The notes beneath the pieces were generated by a model. The model saw nothing but the letters and a program-made list of their open reading frames with translations, ran no database searches and was not told the origin of the DNA. From the NCBI GenBank assembly GCA_030704615.1, contig CM060734.1, positions 1,054,001 through 1,118,000 on the forward strand: 64,000 nt of DNA, in the 5' to 3' direction. The position numbers were made by a program, and so were the translations under genes. This DNA is from Takakia lepidozioides (taxonomy: Eukaryota; Streptophyta; Takakiopsida; Takakiales; Takakiaceae). Of the stretch, positions 34,239 through 44,870 are shown one piece after another (position 1 is the first letter of the stretch; each line of letters starts with the position of its first letter).

Positions 34239-34649
34239 TCACTCATCCCCAGATGGCCGACTGACTTTGGACATATCAAACCCTGTACTATCCAAGCTCT
34301 CTGAATCCTCTTCTGTCTTGTTACTCCACTCCACATGAGCACCCTCAGCCACACTGTGAGGGTCGTTTTGCACTTCACCATAGGTCCTCTCCAAAGTCGT
34401 ATTGCTCGTCTCCGTGGTATCATTCGAGACGGGCGCTGTCGCTCCCGTCGAATCAAGACTAGTCGGTGTCTCCTCAGCCACGCTTGCTCCCCGGCTGGAC
34501 ACCCCAGTGTGAAAGAATGCAAACACTTCCCGCTGCTTGCTCGACAAGAACTTCGACGACGCTTGCCTGGAGTAGTACACCGATCTCATGAGTGCTTGCC
34601 CGCCTGACATGAAATTGTACATCCGTCTCGTAGTGACTTGGGCAGCCAT
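34239..34649 (-). CDS. Small protein of unknown function (136 residues)
   Basis: An intronless frame starts MAAQVTTRRMYNFMSGGQAL, continues MRSVYYSRQASSKFLSSKQR and FAFFHTGVSS, and ends in a Ser/Thr/Glu-rich acidic tail (ATAPVSNDTTETSNTTLER ... FDMSKVSRPSGDE). The N-terminus is basic with few acids, like an organelle-targeting or amphipathic region. I do not recognise the family. The clean start, the contrast between the two halves and the location next to CDC20 in the least repetitive part of the window favour a real gene. A decayed element cannot be excluded. Confidence 0.45.
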   Translation of the reverse strand: MAAQVTTRRMYNFMSGGQALMRSVYYSRQASSKFLSSKQREVFAFFHTGVSSRGASVAEETPTSLDSTGATAPVSNDTTETSNTTLERTYGEVQNDPHSVAEGAHVEWSNKTEEDSESLDSTGFDMSKVSRPSGDE

Positions 34650-34974
34650 GTCTTGAACGCTCGATCCGAGTCAGGCTATGGAGCTCCTGAGCTCTGCAGC
34701 CAAATCTCTTCACTTCCTCCTTCTCCGACGTACAATTTCAACAAACCACAATCTCAGCTCCTTTCACCACGGCACAGATCTTCAAGAATTCCTCCCTGCG
34801 AACAAGCTCAAGAGATGGAAGAGAAGAAAGCCTCTCCCTTTCTCGACCGCGCCAAATCACCCAGGTAGCAAGCAACTGGCTATTTCTGAGAGAGAATGGA
34901 CCTGTTGTGCTGGGCTTCACATACGATACTGCCAAATGGCCTCGGCCTATGTTAACCACGTGGACAGCTAGATC

Positions 34975-36095
34975 CAGCTTTACTTGCCGACTGACAGGTG
35001 GCCACTCACACGTGACATGTTTCTAGACCTGCCGTCAGATATAGGAGGGAACAGGGAACCTTTCCTAGCTGCCTATACCTACTTCTGAACATACTTGAAA
35101 TATTCCGTATAGATGAATCTTTTTGTATGTTTGGTATATTCCTAGCATAAGGCATCAAAAACATGGTATGAAGATCGCGGACGTTATAAAGCACCATTTC
35201 ATTTCATTTCTTTCTTTGGAACCTCAATCGATCCAAGCCTGTCTGTGATAAGCTTACCAAATGTACTTAGAGGCTTTATACACGGGATTGAAAACTTTCT
35301 TACTCTCATGAGTCTTCAAAATGGTAGATACATTCGGCGCTTATGGCCCCTCTCTAGTCCCTGATATTTATTTGTAGGCCTACCCTCCAAAAGGCTATGC
35401 AAGACAATCGCAGAAAATCATCTTTCCAAAGAAAGGCAGGGTGAGCCATGGGAGGATACTGTTTTGAGTGTCTCATCAAACTTCCAATGTAGGAATAAAA
35501 TGGGTGGGAGAACCCATGGGCAGCAGATGCATGCATTGAGCGGGAATGATCTTGGAATAAACAAGAAGTATACAATTCTCGTAATACCCATTGTAGGCAG
35601 GTCATTTTGTCCTCTATAGCTTTAACCCAAGCAAAAGAGAGCAGGCGCTTGCTTTTCAAAAGCAGTCCCTGTGAGAGACATCTGGGTCTGCAGGTCTTTC
35701 AACTTACATTTAACATGCAAGTCCTTCGACAATCATGTTGCAAAACTGTTAGCTTGTAATAATTGATGTGCACACTTAATTTGGTCCACAGCATGCCCTT
35801 AGATATGAGCATCCTGGGTGGGACAGGCCACCTATGTCTACCCATTGGCCCCCCAATAGACAAAAGTGGAAAGTGTCAGTGCTCACCTCATGACATGTTT
35901 TCTGCCTCAGTGATGCCCAAACAAGTTTGTCAACCAACCCACCATTTACTGCAGAAACCGGACATGGATCATAAATTTCATTATGCTTTTAAAACCAGCA
36001 TTCTGTTGAGGTGGTGACCCCCTGTCCCAAGGCATCAATGTTTTGCTTCCTGCTATGTTGGAGCTCTGATTTTTGTAGTCCACCAGCTGGCGCTC
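34975..36095. other. Intergenic, with a LINE 3' tail
   Basis: Apart from the LINE tail at 35,170-35,218 I see no gene. CDC20 ends at 36,096 on the minus strand, so part of this is its 3' flank. Confidence 0.45.
35170..35218 (+). mobile_element. 5'-truncated LINE 3' tail
   Basis: CGCGGACGTTATAAAGCACC followed by (CATTT)n is nearly identical to the 3' end of the LINE fragment at 39,985-40,022 (CGCGGACATTATAAAGTACC and the CATTTCATTT tail). This is a short, heavily truncated insertion of the same LINE family. Confidence 0.65.
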
Positions 36096-39000
36096 CTATC
36101 TTATGTTAATACTTCGCAATGACAGATCACCAGTTCCTCCCATGGAGACGTTCTTGACAGGTTGTGCCATCCCAAATACCTTCCAAAAGCGAAGTGTCTC
36201 ATCCGCAGCAGCGGAGACTACCATTGTTCCATCAGGGCTCTACACAAATTACAGCACTAAAATCATGAGAAAGTCACAAACATAAAAGTAATTCACTCAA
36301 TTTCAACAAACAATGGCAATGACAATGTTGGACTGTCAGTGGCATTATGGATCCACATGTGCATTTTCGAGCCAGAGCTGCAACGCGGCTCCTCTGAACC
36401 CTAGAGTAGTACAAACGTAAGTGTAATATGAAATAAATCTGCAAATTGTCATCTTTGGAAACACTAGAATGTCAACAGAAAAGAAGTCTTAAAACCTGGG
36501 CAAGATGGAGAACACGGGCAGTGTGACCAGTGAGTTCAGCAATTTTGGCCATAGATGGATACTTCCACAAGCACAGTTGATTCTGGCTGAACCCATGGCT
36601 GCTCAGTATCTCCTTTTGATGCCGGTTCCATTGCAGAGCACACACCTGAGTGCACAACCCAATGTTTGACCACCAGACCTAGATCAATAATAGTGAAACC
36701 TTGTGTGATGCAGAACATCTTCACAGATGCCATCCTAACTTGCCCATGCAGTTCTGAAAAGTTCGGATATCACCAACTGAATTTAGAGGAACCTATATAA
36801 TACAGTTTTTCAAACATCTCATTTTCAGTCATAAGAAACTACGTACGGTGCACTAAAACTTTCTCATTACACGAGAAATGGGACAGTGGAATTAATAGTA
36901 TCACATCTTACAATGTAAGCTAGATTTTTTTACTATTCTTCAAGGAAGTATCGATCTCATCGGCAAACCATCAACCTGGGAATGAGTGTCGACACTGTTG
37001 ATACAGGCACCTGTCTGCGTGTTCCAAAATTTAATACAGCGATCAGCAGTACCCCCTCCAGACGCGAGTAAGTTGGCCTGGAAGGGGCACCAGGCAAGTG
37101 CTTTCACAGCTGCTTGGTGGTCGTCCAGCCTGTGTAGATAGACTACTGACTCAGGTGATGATGATGTGACAGCTGCATCCCAAATGTGGAGTAAGTTGTC
37201 ATTGCCTCCACTTGCTAGCTGTTGGCCTGACGGTGACCACTTGAGGCCACACACCTCCTGATTGTGCCCTATCAGACGGGAGGTGACATGATCTCTCACC
37301 CGTACTGCCAATTCAGAACACACTCTTTAGCGAGTCATATTTTGAAGGAAAACATTGTCTGCAGTATCCATTTAAGCCTCTTTCTCCTTCTGGTACTTTC
37401 AGTAATCTCCACTGCCTTCAAATTTCCCCGTCTCAATGCTCAGTTAGTATTTTATCCTTGAAAGTGTCTGTAACAACCATTGTTCAGTTTCAGAAACATC
37501 TCACTCCATCAGAAAAACATTGTTATGCTGATCAGCATACTTTGTATCACTTCTTGTTGATTCCTTACCCCAAACTTTCTCTGCCTCACAGAAGCTATTC
37601 AATGCTTGGAAAAGGGCCCAAAAGCAAACAACCTTACCATCATGATTGATGATGTGGCTGTCACGACCTCCAGAAGAGAGCGTTGGGCCATTCCATGTCA
37701 GGCTGCTCACACGTGCTGAATGTCCTTCCAATTTCCGCACCTATAAGGTGGACATTATAAAGTGTGTCTGTCTCTTTCTATAGATGCATTCTGTCTCACA
37801 AGCATTCCATGACCATGTCGACCCTACCACTGTTTCTTCCCACTACAAAGAAACAGATATAGACCTACATATGGCACCACCATTTTTCTCTTGCAGACCC
37901 TGTTGTGGTTCATGAGAGCATGACAAGGCCTAAAAGCAGCCTACTGTGAAGTTCACATTGATGGAATCTCGCTGTTCCATGCTTCATCTTAAACCTGACT
38001 TACCTCCAGAAAACGGCTTTCCTAGTATAGCCTCATCACAAACCTTTTTCTTTCAGATCACCTGCAAGATTGTAAAGGTGATACACTGGAACTCCATTAT
38101 CCCATGTTTATCTCCCTCTAGTCTTCTCTCTGTCTCACCGTCTCTCTGCTCCGCTCCTGCCTCAGTCCGTGCTCAGTATGACAAGGATCATACAGGTAAG
38201 GGAGTCCCAACCTGGCAGATGCGAGAAATATCCCATAGCTGCACCTCTGTGTTATTTAGGCCCAATGCAATATGCCTTCCATCTTGTGCCCACGCTATAC
38301 TCGAAATGTAGTCATCCTCAAGGCTCGTGCTCATAAGTTGCTCAATGGCACCAGTGTCTGCATGCCACAAGTATATGGTGGTCCCCAGAGCCACTGCCAC
38401 CACATTCTTGCAGCTCCAATCCAAGAGATTAAGGTAGTAATCATCCACTATCTCTGGAGCATCCAAAATTCGCTCTGGCGCCTGCATGCTTGATGGCCGA
38501 TAGTCTTTGTTCAGGACATATAGGCAAAGCAATTCACAAGCATGTACATATCCCGTGAATGTGCATCTTCCTAGGTCAGATGCAATCTTTTTCATATGTT
38601 CAGTGGTTTTATGCATGCATGACCACGAGTCGATGCACAATGCAAGTTCCAGCCAAGAAGTCTTGGAATTTTCCATGTCAAATCCCCTGTTCCTGGGGTC
38701 TGCCTGGGCTTCCATTACCTGAATAATTTGCCGGATTCTAGAGGTGGGGGAGGCAATGGCATCTGCTGAGAAGAGCTCAGTTGCTCCAGGTGAAGGAGGT
38801 GGCTTCTTGGTAAATGAAAGTATCTTAGGACTCTGCAGCACTCCGACATCATGCAACAAGTTCTCTGCCAGCTTCCTTTTATATGCCTCCTGCAACAAAT
38901 GAAAAAGCAGATGTTATGCGCCTCAAGGTTAAGTGTTGCACAATTACCTCCATCCAACAATGCAAGGCTCCTCTTGTCTTTCTTTCTTGCCAAATGCAAG

Positions 39001-40345
39001 CAAATACATCTGCGTCATCCCCCAACCAAAAAGTGGCTGTTTGACACTGTCGTCAGCCCTGCTACCATCTATGGTTGTGAGTTCTGGGCACCTGGTGTCC
39101 CTGTCTCCTGGTGGGAAAAGAATTTGGAGCCATTACAGTCATCTTTTCTCCAAGCAATGCTTGGCGCCAGGAGCACAACTCCATCTCAGATCCTAGGGGC
39201 AGAGTTCGCATGTGTACCATTGCAATCCGAGGCCCTCTTCCGGCTTACAATCTTTCTCCATAGATTACAGGCCCTTCCACCCAAGGGGCTCGTGGCAAGG
39301 GCCCTCACAACATCTATGAGGCTCAAAGCTGCAGGTTTCAGGAACTCCTGGTATGCTCGAGTGGACAGTTTATTTCAACGTAACCGACTTTCTACTGCTT
39401 TCCTATTACCAATGAATCCAGATGAGGTGGACATCAGTCCAGACATGACCGCAACAGACTCATTAGGAGAGAGCTTATGGAATTACATGTCCAGAGAACT
39501 TGGACGCTACCCAATCTCACAACAAAGCTCCACTTCTATCGAGAGACATTCTTGGTGCTCCACGACAATAGAATCTTGAGACCAAATTACCTTTCAGCAT
39601 CCTTATCTCCTTCCCTCCTGAGGGCATTGGGGCGGTTCAGGGTGGGTTCCCACAACCTACGGATAGAGACTGGCAGATGGGAAAACCTGCAACGGGAGGA
39701 CCGCCTATGTCCAGCTTGCATAGGGCGCAGCCAGGAAATCGAAACTGAAGAACACTTCTTCTTCTACTGCCCTCTATACTACGAGATCCGTGGGAGATTC
39801 CACTGTTTATTCAGTGGAACTCAAACTCTCACTGATGTCTTCCACTATGAGGATCAAAAATGCTTGGCAGCCTACCTGCACGAGGCCTTCACCCTTCGAC
39901 ATTCGCTAGAACATTAATTGTGGTTTCTGGACTTGTTCCTCTCTCATGTTTCCATTTTGTCCCATAAGCTCTATGAGCTTTCCGCGGACATTATAAAGTA
40001 CCATTTCATTTCATTTCATTTCTTATCTAGAACATAGATAATGTTCTTGCAGTCTTTCCACAAGAGCAAGAAAGAAACTTAGTCTGGCCACAGGAAGGCA
40101 TCTGAATCCGACACCTCGGTCAGTTAACCAACCTTGAGAGGCGAAACAACATCCAGATTCGAGTTGGCGTTCTCCTTGGCCTCCCTCAGCAAATTAAAGT
40201 GAGCAACATCCAGATCCATAGCACTGCGATTTGGAATAAATCGATCTCCCTGCTTTTCAGAGAACCTCTGCGTTATAATCCCCCCATGCAATAGCACATC
40301 GGAGCAGAAAAGAGTGTCTTTTATCAGCACCTGGAACCCTATCAA
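36096..40345 (-). CDS. CDC20: CDC20, WD40 activator of the anaphase-promoting complex
   Basis: CDC20 loads substrates on the APC/C ubiquitin ligase and is the target of the spindle checkpoint. Exons: 40345-40133, 38889-38719, 38481-38212, 37740-37638, 37304-36976, 36645-36496 and 36239-36096, about 459 residues, the usual plant length. Visible motifs: C-box [11 protein letters not shown] (exon 1), KEN in [19 protein letters not shown], the MAD2-interacting [11 protein letters not shown], then WD40 blades ([20 protein letters not shown]-type blades, [70 protein letters not shown]) and the C-terminal IR tail (SINIR). NRSAMD and the KEN position distinguish it from CCS52/FZR. The first ATG is uncertain because an acceptor-like CCAG|GTG lies at about 40,331. 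Exon 2 can be read through into exon 3 because the 237-bp intron has no stop. Confidence 0.9.
38990..40022 (+). pseudogene. LINE 3' fragment in CDC20 intron 1 (antisense to the gene)
   Basis: The frame [40 protein letters not shown] (38,995-39,500) continues after a frame change with [18 protein letters not shown] and [25 protein letters not shown] (C-x2-C ... H-x4-C, a zf-RVT/RNase H-like LINE C-terminus). It ends with a stop at 39,915-39,917. A CGCGGACATTATAAAGTACC motif and a CATTT tail follow. Its orientation is opposite to CDC20, and the exons on both sides are intact. Confidence 0.7.
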
Positions 40346-42450
40346 TTAGGCAGTATGGCATATCTGAGTAAATACAAACAGTGTTGACCGAAAGAAACAT
40401 GGATTGATTTGCCGATACAAAATTGTCATGTCGTGAGTTGGAAGAGTAAAGACCAGTCTGAGGTCTGAATTCAAAGAAAAGTTAAAAGAACAAGGTTGCT
40501 TTTGAAGTCTTTCAATGAGAATTGAAATTATACCCAGGCACTAAAGCGCACACACGCAGAGGGAAAGAGATAGGTGCCTGTGTCTTGCGTGAAGTTTTTG
40601 ATGCAAAATGTGTCGGAACTAAACGCGCAGGAGGGGAGAAGGGCAATTCAGCCAGCTGTTGCCTTTCAGTGGGCCCCATCCCATGCCTCTTTGCTGGTGG
40701 TGTTGACAGCATTGCTCCACCTCTTCTCATACCTGACTCCCAGATACGCCTGCTTAGTTTCCCCAACCCCAGTCCTGACCAGCCCTCAATTGTCAATTAG
40801 AGAAAACTTACGCTTATTCACTTCAACTTAGCTTAAAATCGCTTGTAAATTTTGATCAGACATCAATTATCCAACTAAGTATTAGATAGTAGCATCCATT
40901 GAGGAATAGAACAGAAATGCATCTGGCGAAACATGCAAACATGTCAGCATATAGACGGAGGATGAGGAGAGGAGATGGTTAAATCCACGCAATGGCATCC
41001 TCTCTTCAAAAAGTTTGCTTCTTCATCTCTCTCACGGTACTAGCATCACCAAATCATAGGCAAATTCCAAGATACGAGTGCAATCAGCCTTCACAGGAAA
41101 GGCTTGTGAGCCAAAGTCAGATCGCTTTATTAGAGATCACCAGCACAAGTACAAAAACGTCATTTCTACGAACATCGGTACATTCACTGACGTACGTGCA
41201 CTAGACAGGGCCGGATGTGGCGTGAAAGAGGAAAATCTTCAAGACTATAATTCAAAACTCTCATCTGAAACATGGACTGAACCCCTCCCCACACAAAGCT
41301 CAGTAACTCCTTCAATTGGAAAATGCATGAAAGGATCTAACTAAGAACGGGACTCGGAACAACTCGCAAGCAGGGGGAGAGAAGAGAGACATCAGGACAC
41401 AAAATAACTGCTCACAAAGAGGGACTCTCACACTAAACCAACAGGCAAACTGAAATATGCTTAAAATAACGAACAATGAGATAAACTTAAACCGGACGGA
41501 GAACGAGAAAACGACCGAACCACAACCATTGAAACATAGGAAAACATGAGAAAGACGAGACGCTGCTGATGGAGAAGGCTACAGAGGAGAAGCGCGGGCA
41601 GAGAGACGAGAAGAGAATGGGGCGGGCAAGTTACCGGTCACTTTGGCGTGTAAATAAGTAAAATGCTTTTAACAAAAGAAATAAAGCGAGCGTGGCTTTA
41701 GGGTCGTCTTCTTGTCCAAACTATGTGCGCGTTCTTCCGTTGACACTCTGCGCTCTCCCCCTTCATTGCGCACCTCCAAGGACTTTGCGAACACTCAGGC
41801 AAGATTCACTCCCACATCTTCAATCTGTATCTATATATACCTCTTGAAAGCACACAAAGTCTTCCAATTTTGTTGTGTCTCGACATTTGGTGGATCTACG
41901 GTTTAAAGCCAATGAGGTGAACCTGACTTTTTTCATCTATTTCCGTCCTTGCTGACATCGAGAGGCCCGTGCATTGAATTTGGATTGGTTGGTTTCCGCC
42001 GGGAGGTGTGAGGAAAAGTTATGGTCTCAGCTGCTCTAAAGAGTGTAATGCCAGTTCTGGCAAAGTATCTCCTTGATATGATTTGATAGCTCCGACTTAT
42101 CATGATGGTTCCTAAACTGTTATGGCTGCTTGGAAATGCTGAGAAGCATATCCAATTGCCTTCCCACATTGGCGAATTGTGGAGTCCTTTCTTTGTTAGT
42201 GTATGAAAGCCAAGGTAAGATGTGGTTTACTATGTACAACCATATTTCCTGCTCGGAAATGCAGAAAAAGCAGCTTCAATTGCCTTACACACATGCCAAT
42301 TCTGCAGTCCTTTCTTGTCAATGGCATGTAGTCTGAGAGTGAGGAAATTTGTGGTTTACTATGTACAACCATATTTGCAACGTGGACATGGGTGTGTTCT
42401 CTAGGAACAGACACAGCAGGAAAATTAATCAAATATTAGTCGGATCAGTG
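40346..42450. promoter_or_regulatory. 5' flank of CDC20 and unassigned sequence
   Basis: The CDC20 promoter and 5' leader should lie here on the minus strand. The purine-rich block 41,560-41,640 resembles a 5' untranslated region. A TATA-like TATATATAC lies at 41,832. No exons could be assigned to the plus strand with confidence. Confidence 0.3.
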
Positions 42451-44100
42451 CTAACATCACTCAATGTGATCCGTAATCCCTGTTGAACGTTTGGGCACCC
42501 TTCACAAATCGGGGCACGCCTGACGGCAGAGCTCGGGCCACATTTGCTCCCTCCTCAAATTTAGCATCTTAATGTAGAGGCATCTATACCACTGAGTATG
42601 ATATATAAAACTTAGCTACACACTCTACATTGTCGGAGATCTATAGGTCTTGGTCATCAAGAACATTTTAGGGTTTACCATGTTACTCAAACTTTGGGTA
42701 AGCTTGGATACTGGTTGTCTTTCAGAATTAGGTTTAGTTGAAGGGAGCCAGCATCTCACTCACAGGGGCAATTTCTTGGTGCAAGATGTAAGGTTGATTG
42801 CACCATAGCTTTTGCTTTTGCATCAACCTTACCAAAAGAAGCTTTTAGTTCGCTGTGCATGGATCAATGCTGGAGGGAATGTTTTCAATGCTTCTGACTG
42901 CTTTTCTGTTCTTGAGCATGTTGGATAAATGTGTATAGCATGTCCACTTCTGCAGACTTCAAAACCTGTACTCCTCTTCTGTGAACCTGCAAAATGCCAA
43001 TCTTGGCTCTTCCAGCCTAGGGATTATACATGAAAAGTGAGCTAAAACAATTGTACATACTTCATCCCGAAGCTTTTTCCCATGTGATCCTGAATCGTAA
43101 TTTGAGTTACAACTGTGTGTGGATATATATGACATCAAATTGAGGTTCATATGTAAGGATTACAGTGCACAGGTGCCGACTATCTATTCCTGGGAATCTC
43201 TTCTTATATAGGTTGGAGGTGTTGAAGATAAACATTTGCTACTTACTGCAGGATATTCATAATACATTATTTTCTGAATATCTTGTCTTTCACTTTAGCC
43301 TTCTCTTATCCTGGTAGGTCATGGATGCTTCTCTGCCAGTCACAGGATACTGGATTCAACAGAGTGAGGTGGATGGTAGTTTGGCATGGACAAATGCTCT
43401 GTAACCAGTGGCTAGCTGACAGATAAGAGACTCAAGCACTGTTCTCACAAAAGCTGAGGAAGCTACAGGTTTTTGTGTTTGTCAGATCCACAAGGGATAG
43501 ATGTCACCTGTGAGAGACAGGGACTGAACAATTCCAAAGCAAGTGTGCCATGTTTTGCCGCAGTTTGGGGCCGTGGAGGCTTTTACTCACTGGTGAGCAA
43601 CTTGTCCAACCTCTCATGACTTGCTGCAGCCCTGCATGCAAATATGATCTGGGTGGGGAGAGGGTTTGAAGGTATTGAAAAGGAGTACGACTGGAGAATT
43701 TATTGCTGAGTATAATCCATAACACATACACATGTACACAAGTACTCCTCGTTTGGTAGGAGGTTCAGGTTCTTTTTTAACATTTCAGGGTGTGGCTTCT
43801 GGTTGTGACTGACGACGACCCTATGTCTTTCTCAAGGAAACCTAGTCAAGCTCAGAGAACATGCACATGCAAATCATGGGAGGCCATTTCGATGCACATC
43901 ACAGACTGAATTGTTAGGTTCCCTCTTGATTCCAATGCTTAGATGGGCTTGATTCAGGACTGAACAACTTGAGCACTGAATCAGCCTTGCGGGCTTAAGC
44001 TAATGGTACTTTATGGATGCAGTGCTTGCCATCTCAGCAACAGGTCTTGTAGCTGCGTCTGTGGCACCGGTGTCATACTGCTATGCTTTGAACAAGGACA
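42450..44100. other. No gene recognised
   Basis: Low-repeat sequence with intron-like character. It could contain upstream exons of the membrane-protein gene that resumes at 49,697, split from it by the LINE, but no exon is convincing. Confidence 0.3.
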
Positions 44101-44169
44101 ATCAACTCTATGATTTTGTATCCTTACTTAAGGAATCAAATCCATTATGAAATGATGAGGTTGGAGGGC

Positions 44170-44870
44170 TGTGAGAAAAAGGAGAGAGAATGTACTCATA
44201 AGACGTTGTTTGCCATAGCCTTGTGGCCATAGAGCCCGCGCCCAGTTTGGGTGGAACAAAAGAGGGAGAGAATGTACTCATAAGACGTTGTTTGCCGTAG
44301 CCTTGTGGCCATTGACCCCTCACCCAGTTTGAGCGGAACACAAAGGGACAGAACCTACCTATGTCAGGGGCTGACGCCGGTAGTAAGACTTACCTTGGAA
44401 TAAACAATTGATCCGGGTTTTCCAGGTATCCTCGACACAAGCATCAACCTTCTGTGTGTGGTTTGCCCAATACTAGGCCCCAAAAGGGCCTGGGCTTTTG
44501 GCTCAGCCTCGAGACTTTCAAAGTTGGTAAACAGAGGTTAAGAGAGCGTCTCTCTGGTGAGAGAACTCTGGACAATGAATCAGGAAATGAATATTGTCTT
44601 CAGGTTGCCCATACAACAGGCAATTTCACTCTCCCTTTCCTCTCTGCTTCTTCAAAGGTAGGCTTCCCGCCCTGAGTCTAGTGCCGAGAGTGGGTGGGTA
44701 GACCCTTGAGGTCATCCATGATGTCCTCCCCCATCAAAAGAGAGATTGTACTCATAAGACGTTGTTTGCCGTAGCCTTGTGGCCATTGACCCCGCGCCCA
44801 GTTTGAGCGGGAACAAAAGGGACAGAACCTACCTCTGTCAGGGGCTGACGTTGGTAGTAAGACTTACCTC
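44170..44870. repeat. Duplicated segments in the LINE 3' region
   Basis: TGTACTCATAAGACGTTGTT with GCCTTGTGGCCAT occurs at 44,191, 44,274 and 44,748. A longer block (TGGTAGTAAGACTTACCT, TGTGTGATTTGCCCAA and GAGGGCCTGGGCTTTTGG) occurs at 44,380-44,670 and again at 44,850-45,200. The LINE tail was therefore duplicated, with about 500 bases between equivalent points. Confidence 0.6.

Noticed and set aside
37841-37853. CACTACAAAGAAA in a CDC20 intron, like a CACTA terminus
   Set aside because: No inverse partner (TTTGTAGTG) and no subterminal array in the neighbourhood; the intron is only about 470 bases long.
36096-40345. CCS52/FZR (CDH1-type) identity for the WD40 gene
   Set aside because: The C-box context [11 protein letters not shown], the KEN position and the MAD2-binding [11 protein letters not shown] are CDC20 features; FZR proteins have DRFIPSR-type C-boxes and lack the MAD2 site.
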